Part shown: positions 1 through 10,731 of the stretch, one piece after another
How positions within the stretch are numbered: the first letter of the stretch is position 1
Layout: each line of letters opens with the position of its first letter
NCBI GenBank assembly: GCA_016802295.1
Contig: JAESIW010000207.1
Span: 1,168,475 to 1,232,474 of the forward strand
DNA from: Brachionus rotundiformis
Taxonomy: Eukaryota > Rotifera > Eurotatoria > Ploima > Brachionidae
Direction of reading: 5' to 3'
Length of the DNA: 64,000 bases
The notes under the pieces: generated by a model
The model's database searches: none
The model's input: the letters and a program-made list of their open reading frames with translations, nothing else
Told to the model about the DNA's origin: nothing
Made by a program: the position numbers and the translations under genes

Positions 1-57
1 TTTCAAAGATGGAAAATTATTGAAAAAATTATTTCTATTTATTTCTAATTTGCATAG

Positions 58-715
58 AAATGAAGATGACCACGTCTCTTCAGTAAGCAAAGACGTAGGC
101 TTAAAATTAACACCAGAAATGGTCAATTCTCAATTTTCCATCCCGGAAATATTTGACTCAAGAGAAAAAGCAGCTCGAGAAGAGTAAGTACCACAACTAA
201 AATAAAATTTTTGTTTTTTATAACTTGGAATTTTTAATAAAAACTAATTAGAGCTCTTAGACTTTTAAACAAACCACAATACTTTAGAGTAACACCAGAG
301 TAAGTATAGAACAAAGCCTGCCTATTGCCCTTGATTAACTAACGCTTTCCTCTAATCGAACCATATTTATATCTTCAAAAACTAATCACTTGTTTTTAGG
401 GTACCATTTCCCAATGGCGAAAAGCTACCTGCATCAAATATGCCTGTTTCGCTGTTCGGACAGGTGCCGCGTGACCAAAGAGATCAAGAATTGGAGTATT
501 TTATAAACAAACAGTACAATACGTTGGGCATGAAAATTCAGAATAAATTGGCCACTGTTGACCAGCAATTTTCGCCCAATCCAACTATCTCTATTCCCTC
601 GGCCAAGGCTGGCAATTCGTCAAGTCAGCCGAATACCCAGTCCAATTCGCATATAAAATCAGCGGCCACCATCTCATCCGCTCTCATTTCGAACTCAGCT
701 GCCACACTTAATTAA
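58..715 (+). CDS. 3' end of an unrecognised protein-coding gene
   Basis: Three phase-consistent exons (about 58-183, 252-299 and 400-715) encode the C-terminal part of a protein; the 5' part lies outside the window. Both internal donors are GTAAG and each acceptor follows a T-rich run. The residues read ...FSIPEIFDSREKAAREE, then ALRLLNKPQYFRVTPE, then VPFPNGEKLPASNMPVSLFG. After a charged helical stretch (DQRDQELEYFINKQYNTLG) the protein ends in a Ser/Asn/Ala-rich low-complexity tail and a TAA stop. I do not recognise the family. The low-complexity tail suggests a disordered C-terminus. Gene reality is fairly sure; function is unknown. Confidence 0.7.
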
Positions 716-1988
716 TATTTGTATTTAAAGTATTTATTTTAAATTTAACCTATTAATAAAATAAGATGAAAAATATTAAACAAATAAAAATATTAAAATT
801 TTATATTTTAATTTTATTCAAAAAATCTATTGAAAATTAATTATGATTTTTTAATTACTTAGTATTTCAAGACTTTGGTTTTTAATACAATTATTCTATA
901 TTTTGGTAAAATTCAGAAACAAAAATAAACCATATGCTTCTATCTATTTTTTGGCGTCATATTTGTTTTTATAAACATACTTAAATTTCTTAAATTAATA
1001 TTTTTTTTTAATTAAATTTATGAATTTTTGTAAAATTTTCGACTAAATATTTTAAGCTTGTCTTAATATACTTTGCACCCTTTTTATCTTAAATTAATCT
1101 TTATGATTTTAGTAATAGAAGTTTATTCTACTAATTATTAAGATATTTACAACTACAAATTTATTTTTGAATTGTGACAATTAAATTCAATTTTTTATTG
1201 ATTAAAATAGTTGAAAAATCATGACATCTACTTTTAGATAACTTTAGGTTTTACAAATGCATCTCGTACCAAAGAAATACGGTAATGCTTACATATTATA
1301 TTTTTCTTACTTGCCATATCTTTGATAATTTTTGATAAAGTGACTTTTATCATTCTTTTTCGGAATGAAAATGTTTTTATGGCCAAGTTCTTAATACCAC
1401 GTTTTTTATCATGTTTCTAATTTGATTATCAAGAATTTTTGATTTTAACTTACAAAATTATTCGTTTATCCTAAGAAATTTTTTAACTATTCGAATTGCA
1501 TAAAAAATCCCAATTCCATGTTAAATTCCCAAATTTTACCAACAACTAAGTTTAAGAATAAAAAATCATAATCAAATACACAAAAATTTGTCAAATGTTA
1601 TATCCAATATTTATTTTAAATTTATAAAAAAATATTTTTTTTCAAAATAAAAAATTTTTTAAATTTTAACAATTTACTATAAAAGCCAATATATTCCAAA
1701 AAAGCTTTGACAAAATTGTTAAGTAGCTGACACGTTTTATTCTAAAGCTTGTATAATTAATGACACACTGATCTTTCTTCATTTTCCCCTTCTGATGCTC
1801 AATCAAGCCTACAATCATCAAATTTATCATTTTAAAAAAATATAATTTTAACACTTTGGTCTCTTCTTAGGTTAAAAGTAAATATTTTATCATAAAATAG
1901 TAAGAATAGAATAAAAAACTCAAGCAAATTCATTAATTATGTAAAATTATTTTAGAAATTCGAATTAGTCAAATTGCTTCCACAAACC
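716..1988. other. AT-rich intergenic stretch, no gene seen
   Basis: Very AT-rich sequence between two same-strand genes. The only open frames are short and of AT-biased composition. An AATAAA-like polyadenylation signal for the upstream gene is plausible just after 750. Nothing else is supported. Confidence 0.5.
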
Positions 1989-4045
1989 ATGTCTGAACAA
2001 GAGGACATATATCCGCTTCACAATGACGTTTTCCAACGTTTGTCCAAGTACCAAAAAATTCAAGTTAATTCCAATAAAAATTTTCAAAATTTAATTTTTA
2101 TAATAATTCAAATGTTAAGATTGCTCTGATGACTTTTACCCTGGTTCCCATCCGGATTATATTAATGGTGATTGTTTTGGCCATTCTTTGGCCTTTATCT
2201 GTTTTGATTACTTATGGACAATGGGACAAAATGCAACAGGCACCAATATCTGGATGGCGAAAGTAGATTAAAAGATTAAATATAAAGTTAGCTGAGCTTA
2301 ATCTCTTTTGTCTAAGATCAATGTATCCTTTGGTAAGATTTGTGTCTCGTTGCCTGTACTTTTTTGCTGGTTTACATTGGATCAAAGTTTATGGACAAAG
2401 AGACCCAAAATGCAGAATTTTGACCGCAGCACCACACTCTTCATTCATGGACTCCATATTCATAGTGTACATGAATTTTATAAGCATCATAGCTAGAGCT
2501 GGTTCCGATCGGGTAACCTTGTTCGGAAATTTGACCAAAATGTGCCATCCTATTTTGGTAAATAGAGAAAAACAGCAGTCAAGATCTGACACAGTGAACA
2601 TGCTGATCGAGAGGGCCAAGTCTGGTGACAATTGGCCGCAAATTTGCATATTTCCCGAAGGTACTTGCACAAACAGAAGAGCTTTGGTGCAGTTTAAGAC
2701 AGGAGCGTTCATACCAGGGCTTCCAATTCAGCCCGTGTGTGTTAAATACCCATCAGATCGGTTCGATTCGATCTCGTGGACATGGAAAGGACCTGGTGCT
2801 TTCGAGACAGTTTGGTTGACACTTTGCAAATTTCACTCACCAGTTGAAATACACTTCTTACCAGTCTATCATCCAAGCGAGGCTGAAATTAAAGATGCTT
2901 CGCTGTATGCTGAAAATGTTAGGAAATTGATGGCCGAATACCTGAATGTGCCAATGTCGGACTATTCGTACGAAGATGGAATTTTGATTAAAAATTTGGC
3001 AAAATTTGGCCTACCAATGCAGGCTGGCTTGGTCAAAATTCAAAAATTAAGAAAACAATTAGGGTATTTTTTATTTATCTATTTAATTAAATTAATTAAG
3101 AAAAAAAAAGTATTTCTGAAATGGACCAGATTTTGAAGATCATTCCTTTGTACTCAAAATTCGCAGATAAAAAGACCGGGTTGTGCCAGTATGACTTGTT
3201 TATTCAAAATTTAGGCTTTCAAGCTGGCGAATCGGCCTCTATTTTGTTTAATATGTTCGACCAGGTATCATAATTATAACTTTTTTTTAAATTTTCAAAA
3301 TTTTATTCATTAATCATTAATTTTATTAATGATATTTCAATTAATTATTTTAAGTTTTGATTCTTTATTTGGTTAAAAATCAAGAATCAAAGCTAAAAAA
3401 TACTCTTTAAATATTTGAATTAAATTATTATTTTAACACCTTTACTATTTTACTTTTTAAATTCTAAATTTTTATTAAAAAAATTAACATTTCAGTTCAA
3501 TTTAATTTTTTTATTTCGTTAATAGAATTAAATATTATTATTCCAAAGGTTATGTAATATTTTTATTAACATAAAATAATTAATTGATTAAAAATAGGTT
3601 TTTGTTAAATTATAAATGAAAAAAGTGTAAATTCTTGCGAATCTTTTTTGAATATTTTTCCAAAGGAACGCAATGGAAATTTTGACTTGAAGGCATTTAT
3701 AGTGGTATATTTCCAAAAAATAGAGCCAATTGTTAAAAATAAAGATCTAATGACACAAATATTAAAAGTAAAAATATATATTTTATTGATAAATATTTTG
3801 TTTAATTCAAAATGGTCTAATTATTAAGTATTTTGATCGCGACGAGTATAAATCAGGTGAACTAAGAGCTCTAGTGAAGCAACGATTTGGTCTAGAGCTT
3901 CCACAAAGTGTAGAAACTAAAGGTAACACCAAATACTTATAAAATTTGAAAATATTTTTTAAGATTATTTTTATTTTAAGATAATTTAGAGTATTTTTTA
4001 GCCAACAACAATTTTTGTTTGTTTTTAATTGTCACCAAATTGTGA
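1989..4045 (+). CDS. Lysophosphatidylcholine acyltransferase 1/2-like
   Basis: Acyl-CoA-dependent lysophospholipid acyltransferase of the LPCAT1/2 branch (AGPAT superfamily), acting in ER and lipid-droplet membranes in phosphatidylcholine remodelling. Exons: 1989-2063, 2120-2262, 2317-3063, 3111-3264, 3666-3767, 3829-3922, all phase-consistent. The N-terminus has a hydrophobic membrane segment (PIRIILMVIVLAILWPLSVL). Catalytic motif I is PHSSFMD (HX4D) and motif III is FPEGTCTNR. Family blocks such as FKTGAFIPGLPIQPV and SWTWKGPGA follow. The C-terminal half has degenerate EF-hand-like segments (ERNGNFDLKAF and FDRDEYKSGEL), as in LPCAT1/2. The last exon is uncertain. A short exon 4002-4045 after a TTTTTTAG acceptor gives a stop and about 452 residues. 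Alternatively exon 6 could join in phase to the open frame beginning near 4213. Human LPCAT1 is 534 aa from memory. Confidence 0.88.
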
Positions 4046-4200
4046 AAATAGATACTTTTATTTTAAATATTATTTTTCTATAATAAATTTTAAAACTGAA
4101 TATTCTACTTCTAAGTCAAAGTTTAAGCTATCACAATTTTAAATTATGAATCATAAAAAATAATATTTTTTATATTAAAACAAAAATTAAAATTTTGGTA

Positions 4201-4722
4201 ATGAACCAAACGGAAGAGAAGTCAGATTGTGGCTTCAAATGGCCCGAGCTAAGCGACGCCGAAATTGTCAATTATTACACTAAGATTAAGCAAGAAAGAG
4301 TGCTGCTATTAAGTTGGATCAATCCAGGAAGAATCGACCCGAGAGAATACGACAGGCTACATCCTCAGAAAGAAGACCATCTTCAAGAAGTTATGCAAAC
4401 AGAAATACCAGTTGAGCCCGATGTCCAACCGGACACTGAGCTAGAAAAGTTTGATCTTTTCGACGAGTTTGCCACAGATGAGCTCAGCTCTAACCAAACT
4501 TTAAAACTGACTCATGTCAAGACCAGTCGTGATAGTGACAAAAAAATGGCTTCAATGGACAAAATTTTGGATGACATGCGCAAAAAATACCAATTCGAGC
4601 AAAAAACTAGTCTCGAAGCAGTCGAATGCATGGACTTGGTCAATGATAAATTTGCCAATGACCCTCTTGTGACAACAGAAGAAAACAATGACAGTCCAGT
4701 CCAGCCAACATTAGACCCTTAA
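4201..4722 (+). CDS. Possible PAGR1 (PA1)-like nuclear protein
   Basis: A single open frame of 173 codons starts at ATG 4201 (MNQTEEKSDCGFKWPEL) and ends TTAGACCCTTAA. The layout resembles PAGR1, a small subunit of KMT2C/D histone methyltransferase complexes that binds PTIP. It has an SDAEIVNYYTKIKQE segment, then a hydrophobic strand with LSWINPGRIDP, then an acidic patch with EKFDLFDEFATDE (compare EFDFDDE). It ends in a helix MDKILDDMRKKYQFEQ (compare the vertebrate LDKVLSDMKRHKKLEEQ, recalled from memory). The similarity is short and judged by eye. The same frame is also reachable in phase as a terminal exon of the upstream acyltransferase (acceptor at ...ACGGAAG), but that acceptor has no pyrimidine tract, so I prefer a separate gene. 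Confidence 0.5.
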   Translation: MNQTEEKSDCGFKWPELSDAEIVNYYTKIKQERVLLLSWINPGRIDPREYDRLHPQKEDHLQEVMQTEIPVEPDVQPDTELEKFDLFDEFATDELSSNQTLKLTHVKTSRDSDKKMASMDKILDDMRKKYQFEQKTSLEAVECMDLVNDKFANDPLVTTEENNDSPVQPTLDP

Positions 4723-5022
4723 AATTAAACTTTCTTTTTCTTAATTAATTTTGTAAATAAACTTTTTTTATGAATAATTTTTATTATATAATCTGATAAG
4801 CTCATACTGATTCAGTATCAATCAAGTTAGGTATTATGATAATCGGTACTGACAGCCAAGTAATCTCAATTTATTGGTTCTAAGATAGCTTGGCATATTA
4901 TTATAATAAAACCCCTTAATAGGCTTGATTTATGCTTATCTCAGCATAGAATATAAACTGCTTGGAATTATTTTTTTAATTGCATTAGGGAAATTAACCT
5001 TTGGTAAAATCAGCACTCTAGA

Positions 5023-6201
5023 ATGACTGACGAATCTAAACCAGTTGAGTTAGAGCCGTCAAATGATGAATTAGAAGCGGTTAAGGATTTGGCTTTAGAG
5101 AAATGCAGCAATCAACAAATAATTGACGAAGCGCATAAAGATAATTCATGCCAAGACTCTTCCTTATCATTGGTAACTATTTAAAAATTTTAAACAATGC
5201 ACAAATCTTCATATAACTCAAACGACTTGAACAAAATAGACTTGTTCAGGAAGTTATTGAGCAATAATTCAAGCAATTTGCGGCAAAAGTTTGAAAATTT
5301 GGCCAAAAAAAATTGCTTGAATGTGCCAAAAATTTTGCCTAAAACGCGTTCATACTCGAACTTAAATTCTAACTTAAAGGAGTCAAATACAACATTGGTA
5401 GATGCCAAATCTGAAACAGATCTGGTCATTGTAAATTTTACCAAATTTTGTGGATGAATTTTTTATCTAGTTAAATTAATTTTGTAAGGCCAGTTCTAAA
5501 AACAAGACAAAACATGACCTCGCTCAAGAGTATGGATTCAATGAGGAACAAATTGGAAGTAGAAAATAAAAATAAAAATTTTTTTTTTCTTTTGGAAAAA
5601 ATTTTATTTAGTTTTTGAGGATACTTTTCAAATATTCGACAAAGACTGTGATGGTTTTATAACATTGAGCGAAATACGCACTGTTATGAACTCGCTGGGC
5701 TTCTATCCTGGCGATGAACTAATACGCAAAAGTATCCAGGATGTAGATTATGATAGTAGGTGTTGGCATAAATTACTGGGCTAATTTATGCACCAAGTTG
5801 GATGAGACGATCTATTTTATGCTTTATTTTTAGACAGTGGTACTGTTGATTTCGAGGAATTCATTGGTATGATGGCAAAATTTCGCAAGAGTAAACAAGA
5901 AATGGACGATGAGCTGAGGGAGATATTCAAAATTTTTGACCGAAATCAGGACGGCTTCATAGACAGCACAGAGCTCAAGGATGTTTTGATTAGATTGGGC
6001 GAGAATATAACAGATGAGGAAGTAGTGGAAATGATAAAGGAGGCCGACGTAGATGGTGATCGGATGGTTTCTTACAATGGTACTAAATTTATAATTTAAG
6101 ATTAAGTTTTAAGTTAAATTTTATTTTTTGCAAAGAATTTAGATCAATTTTGTGTGATGCCAGGCCAAAATGATAATGTAAAAAAGTCAAAATATATCTA
6201 A
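5023..6201 (+). CDS. Calmodulin-like four-EF-hand protein with N-terminal extension
   Basis: Calcium-sensor family protein. Core exons are 5489-5558, 5612-5755, 5834-6079 and 6143-6201, all in phase. The core begins EYGFNEEQIGIFEDTFQIFDK, like calmodulin's opening helix. Four calcium loops are visible: DKDCDGFITLSE, DYDNSGTVDFEE, DRNQDGFIDSTE and DVDGDRMVSYND. The fourth has Asp instead of Glu at position 12. Two alternative 5' coding exons precede the core. One runs 5023-5172 (MTDESKPVELEP...), and the other runs 5197-5430 with its own ATG (Asn/Ser/Lys-rich). Both end in phase 0 and fit the 5489 exon. From ATG 5197 the product would be about 250 aa, against 149 for calmodulin. The C-terminus is a short non-EF tail ending VKKSKYI. 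Probably a specialised paralogue rather than calmodulin itself. Confidence 0.82.
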
Positions 6202-6408
6202 TTTAATAAATATTTTTTAATAAAATCTTCTATTGGTTAAAATATTTTTATTTACAGAAAATATATGCAAATTGGAATAAACAAAATGAATTATGTTTTA
6301 TAAAATATACATTAGATAAAAGTTAATAGATAGAAAGATTTAGATTGAATACTATCGGAATCAATCATCAATAGGTACTCAAAGGAAAGCTTAATAGTAG
6401 CTCTTTAA

Positions 6409-6588
6409 CATACTCTTTGGAAGTTGCGGACCATAGAAATATTTGACTTTGAAAATGTCCAAAAACGAGCTTTATTTGAATTGATTAAAAACATGAACAA
6501 CACTTTTAGCTTTAAATTTTCAAAATACCATTTTATTAATTCATGGACGAGCTATAATTTGGCTGCTCAGTTTGAACAGCTCAAATAG
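6409..6588 (+). pseudogene. Orphan open frame, possible gene remnant
   Basis: A 59-codon open frame without an early ATG lies in otherwise non-coding DNA. It reads like real protein (FENVQKRALFELIKNMNN... FINSWTSYNLAAQFEQLK, then TAG). No clear splice acceptor and no neighbouring exons were found. It could be the last exon of a decayed gene or chance. I do not recognise it. Confidence 0.2.
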
Positions 6589-7126
6589 AAATATGTTTGT
6601 TTAGCTTGTTCACATGTCAGTTGTTCTTCCTAAATTTAGCTTTCAATTTTTAAAGAATGTTGATTTATGAAGGTTTTAGATAATAACAAATTTTATAGAT
6701 ACAGCTGAATAATGTAAATATTTTATTTTTTATTTTTTACTCTCAAATAAAAAAGAAAAAATAAGATTTTTACAGGTTTTTTTCAATTATTTCAATTATT
6801 ATATGATTTTTATCAATCACAGGTTTTTTTTTGAAAAGAGGTCATGTGTCATAAAAAAAGTTAAATTGTCTAAATTAATTAACTTGGTTAAATAAGTTGA
6901 AAAGAGGAAAAATACCGAATATTGTTGGTAATTTGTGTCATTTCATTTTTTAAAAATTTGATAAATTTTTGTTTTTTGGAAAAAGAAAAATGCTCTCCAA
7001 ATTGATTTAATTTGAAAAATTTAAATCATTTATTTAGAAAGACGAGCATTAGTGTGTTGGTAAGGTAATTTTGGAAAAAATTTTTCAAATGATATTTGTA
7101 GTTTAACAATTTTTTTTACATTTAAT

Positions 7127-8514
7127 CCCATGACCTAAATCTTGATAAGATCTTACTTAAGATCAGATCAAGAAACTTAGCTTATTCTGAGTAAGAACTT
7201 GAAACAAGATCTTATACTTTCAGTAACAGAACTTTGCATGGTTCGGTATCGGATCTTATAAGAGATTTTTAGGAAAAAAAAAGTAAAATTAAGACTTTTT
7301 TTTCTTAAAAGATCCATATAAGATCTTTAATTATAATTTAATTGTATCTAAATAAAAACTTATTATCGTAAATCTAAATCAAAATTATTATTTTGATTAT
7401 AATTTATCTTAAAATTTTCTAGATGCAGGATTATTTTTGAGCTTCCTAGTCGTTTAGAAGATTTTGAACACAATAATGACAATTCAGAGTTATACGATTT
7501 TGTTTTGAGTTTTCACGAGAAAAAAATATAAACAAAAAAAGAGTTCAACTTTTAGAGCCTAATTCAAAAAGGAAATTAAATCGATTTGAGCAAGAACAAT
7601 TTGAGATTGAAATATTTGATGATGATGTTTTTATCGGTTTAAGAAAACTCTATTTTTCATTCTATAAATTACAAAAAAGCTTGTGAAAATACTTCAAGTT
7701 ATTCTATAAAGTACACGGTTGAAGGAAAATCGTTTTTTTGGTTTAGTTAATTATTTTATAGAGATTGAAAATTTTTTTTATGTTCTTTTGTTTGCTTTAA
7801 AAACGACTAAGACATGTCTTTTGATGACATAAAAGTAAGAATTCCAGATAATCTTCAAACTTTACAATACTTTTGACAATTTTTATCAGTTTGTGAAAAA
7901 ACAGACGATATATTGATAATTTATGCCGATGATATCATATCAAAGTGTATTATTTATGAAGAAAGTGACAATGTTTTTTATTTGATTGAGTATCTAAATG
8001 AAGATGAACACGATTAAATATTAAAAGTCATTTTATTAAAAAACACATTGAAATAAAAATTCCATTAAAAATCTTATTTTCTTCTTATTTTATTTTTTAT
8101 TAAGACCTTTAAGACATTTTCTTCTTATAACTTACCAGATCTTAATATTATCTTAATAGCAAAAGATTATTTATGATTAGAAAATAAGATCTTAAAAAAT
8201 TTTCTTGAAAAATCTCATCTTAAAATGACTTAGAAATACTTAAAAATGAGATCTTATAAAGAACTTTTAATAACTTTTAGGCAAAGATTTTACAAGAATC
8301 GACTTAAGAATCTTAATTAATATCAAGTTAAGATATTATAAGAAATTTTCCATCTAGATTCGTTAAGATTCTAATCAAGAACCTTAAAAATTGTTTTAAA
8401 AAATCTTATTAAATAAGAAAAATAAAGACAATTTTTAGGAACGGTAAAAGATCTTGAATGGATTTTTTGTCTTATTCAATCTTATAAGATCTTAAATAAG
8501 ATTTCCGACCTGGG
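7127..8514. mobile_element. Probable non-autonomous DNA transposon with imperfect inverted ends
   Basis: The left end reads CCCATGACCTAAATCTTGAT. The reverse complement of the right end reads CCCAGGTCGGAAATCTTATT. Both ends continue into many short AAGATCTTATAAGATCTT-like palindromic words over about 200 bp on the left and 400 bp on the right, while the middle lacks them. The interior holds short broken coding-like stretches (for example SRLEDFEHNNDNSELYDF, and a frame ending NEDEHD then TAA at 8017). I found no clear target-site duplication. The class is uncertain. Confidence 0.5.
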
Positions 8515-8639
8515 TATATTATTTAATTAAATAGAATGATAAAATGTATGGATAATCAAAAAAATTAGTAACAATTTAAGAACTTTATTCACCATAATCT
8601 ATGATGGCTATTTCAATAAATAGGAACAGTTAAAAATTA

Positions 8640-9330
8640 TCTGATTTTGTATAAAAAGTTAAATTAGTTAAATTGGTTAAATTAGTCAAAAGGGTATAAA
8701 TAGAAGTTGATTTTATAAAAGAATTCATTTCATTTTTAATTTAAAAGTAAATAATTTTCAAAAAGATTTTTATTTTTGGAAAATGGAAAAATATTAGAAA
8801 ATGAAAGCAGTCACCATAACTCTGCCGATCCGCAGGTCCCAAGCCCTGATGAAAAAAGAGGAGGGTGGTGGCAGCCACATGCATCGTATGTGTGTGTGTG
8901 GTCTTTCACGTAGTCTGCAGAAGAGCTGTATGGCGGGTACATAGGCCTACGGGTCTTTGTCCAAGTCTTGTCGTATGAGGGCGCCGCTGGCTTCGACCAT
9001 CTCCCAGTATAGAATCCGAAAGGAGCGAGAATCTGCTGTACAGCTGACCCTCTGCAGGTAGACGTAACTTTGGAAGCCTTAAGTTAAGACTTTTTCTCAA
9101 TCGAAAGAGAGAGAGAAGTCGCTTGGTTTGTGGTTCCAAGCTAGTCTAAATAGTTGCCGAGTTCGCAGCCAATTTTGAGTGCTCGGATGAGTGGCGCTGT
9201 TTATGATGAACGTCCCACTGGCTTCTTAGGGAAAGACGCCGTCATAACTCTGCCAAAGCCGGTCCCAAGCCCGGTTGCGAAAAGAGGAGGGTGACATATA
9301 TATCTTTGAATGAATAAATGATAGATTTTA
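8640..9330 (-). repeat. GC-rich interspersed repeat, copy A (inverted)
   Basis: The core is at 8810-9295 (486 bp) and is near-identical to copies B and C in reverse orientation. It starts (minus strand) GTCACCCTCCTCTTTTCGCA and ends ...GAGTTATGGTGAC. The AT-rich flank at about 8640-8810 is also shared. On the plus strand this flank carries GGGTATAAATAGAAGTTGAT near 8692, a good TATA box directed into the GC-rich core. One clear difference from other copies is CTGCAGGTAGACG instead of CTGCAGATAGACG. Confidence 0.85.
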
Positions 9331-9510
9331 GTTATTTTTTAAATCAAATAAATAGTATTTAGGGCATAATGTCTAATATGTGATCGCTTGACTCAATATA
9401 GGATATAAAATTTTTTGATATATTTGATAAATTTTGATGAAAATAGAATGAGATATTACAAAATCTAACTCTATCTTTATTAAATATAAAAATTAAAGTA
9501 ATAAAAATTT

Positions 9511-9582
9511 TTCCCACACCGGGAATTGAACCCGGGCCGCCTGCGTGAAAGGCAGGAATCCTAACCACTAGACCATATGGGA
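9511..9582 (-). tRNA. tRNA-Glu (anticodon TTC)
   Basis: A 72-nt cloverleaf, reading TCCCATATGGTCTAGTGGTT at the 5' end (minus strand). The acceptor stem TCCCATA pairs with TGTGGGA, with discriminator A. The anticodon stem-loop is CCTGCCTTTCACGCAGG with anticodon TTC. The B box is GGTTCAATTCC. A run of T follows for Pol III termination. The downstream 75 bp are duplicated behind the tRNA at 16440. Confidence 0.95.
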
Positions 9583-10586
9583 ATTAATAGATAAAACTTG
9601 AAATATAATATAAGCCATTAAATATATATTATTATTAGATGGATTACTTATCAAAACTTTTATTTTAATATAATATTTATTTAAAAGAAAAATTTATTCG
9701 TTGTAGTACTAGAGAAGTTGATTAATGGAGTTATTGGGGAAAGATGGAGCACAACTAAATTTTTGTCCATTAGTTATGCCAGCATCTTGCCTAATAGCCC
9801 AAAATTTTTAAGTACAAGAAACCTATTTATACGACGAATTCAAATATCATTATAAAAAACATGATTTATTATTTTAAAATTTTATAGTCATAAAATTAGA
9901 AAGTAATATTTTTTTAACATAAAGGTTATTTTAGAATTGAGTTTTGATAGTTGTATTTTTAAGTATTCACAGAATTCCAGTTTTAGTTATATTCGCTTGC
10001 TTACCTTTGTTATTTTCTGGCATATAAATTAAAATCTCATTTTAATATGTAATTTCTAAATTATTTTTCCAATTTAATGCTGGAGATAAATAGGAATTAA
10101 TTTTGAATAGTTGTAGATGACATGTAGATAATTGTAGCTTAGGTCCGAAAAAATTTTATTAAAAATATCAACGCAGAATTACTAATAAAATATTTAAATT
10201 TTTTTGATTCTTATTTTAAATAAACGATTAAAATATCCCTTGAGAAATACTAAACTACAAAACCTTTTTAACTTAATTTAAATAAAAAATTTTTGGTACC
10301 ATTCTCATGAAAAAAATGTTTCCAGGGAGAATAATTACCTAATATTTTATTTTTCAATAATTTTCATTTAGTCAAGTAATTAAAAATATAAAAGGAAATA
10401 GATTTTGATTGATTAATTTTTGATTCTTAAGAGAGGAATTTTAGGATGGTTAATAAAATATTCTTTATTATTAGATAAAATTAAGCAATTTAAAATTTTG
10501 ACCACTAATGAATTTATATTTAAAAAAAATCAAAAATACAATATGTGTTTTATTTTGATTAGTGTATAAAAGTATGAAGATAACAG
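9583..10586. other. AT-rich spacer between two tRNA-Glu genes
   Basis: No coding frames of note. The last 25 bp (ATAAAAGTATGAAGATAACA) are shared with the upstream flank of the tRNA at 16440, so this part belongs to a duplicated tRNA segment. Confidence 0.5.
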
Positions 10587-10658
10587 TCCCATATGGTCTA
10601 GTGGTTAGGATTCCTGCCTTTCACGCAGGCGGCCCGGGTTCAATTCCCGGTGTGGGAA
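10587..10658 (+). tRNA. tRNA-Glu (anticodon TTC)
   Basis: The same 72-nt sequence as the other four intact tRNA-Glu copies, with intact acceptor pairing and anticodon TTC. It is followed by AAAAGTTTTTATT, which supplies a Pol III terminator. It shares 25 bp of upstream flank and the downstream start with the copy at 16440. Confidence 0.95.
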
Positions 10659-10731
10659 AAGTTTTTATTAAAAGATAATCATTTTTAATAGTTTATTTAC
10701 AAAATAAATGACTAAAAGTTAAAAAAAAAAT

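Noticed and set aside
2389..2712. Long antisense open frames opposite the acyltransferase and other real genes
   Set aside because: They are shadows of coding exons on the other strand, without their own family similarity or splice structure.
7877..8017. YADD-like word (LIIYADDIIS) suggesting reverse transcriptase in the 7.1-8.5 kb element
   Set aside because: No other reverse-transcriptase motif occurs before or after it, the frame is broken, and the element's ends are inverted rather than retrotransposon-like.
8840..8870. CTGATGA in the GC-rich repeat as a possible hammerhead ribozyme core
   Set aside because: There is no stem II followed by GAAA and no matching cleavage-site strand. The other direct-repeat unit lacks CTGATGA altogether.
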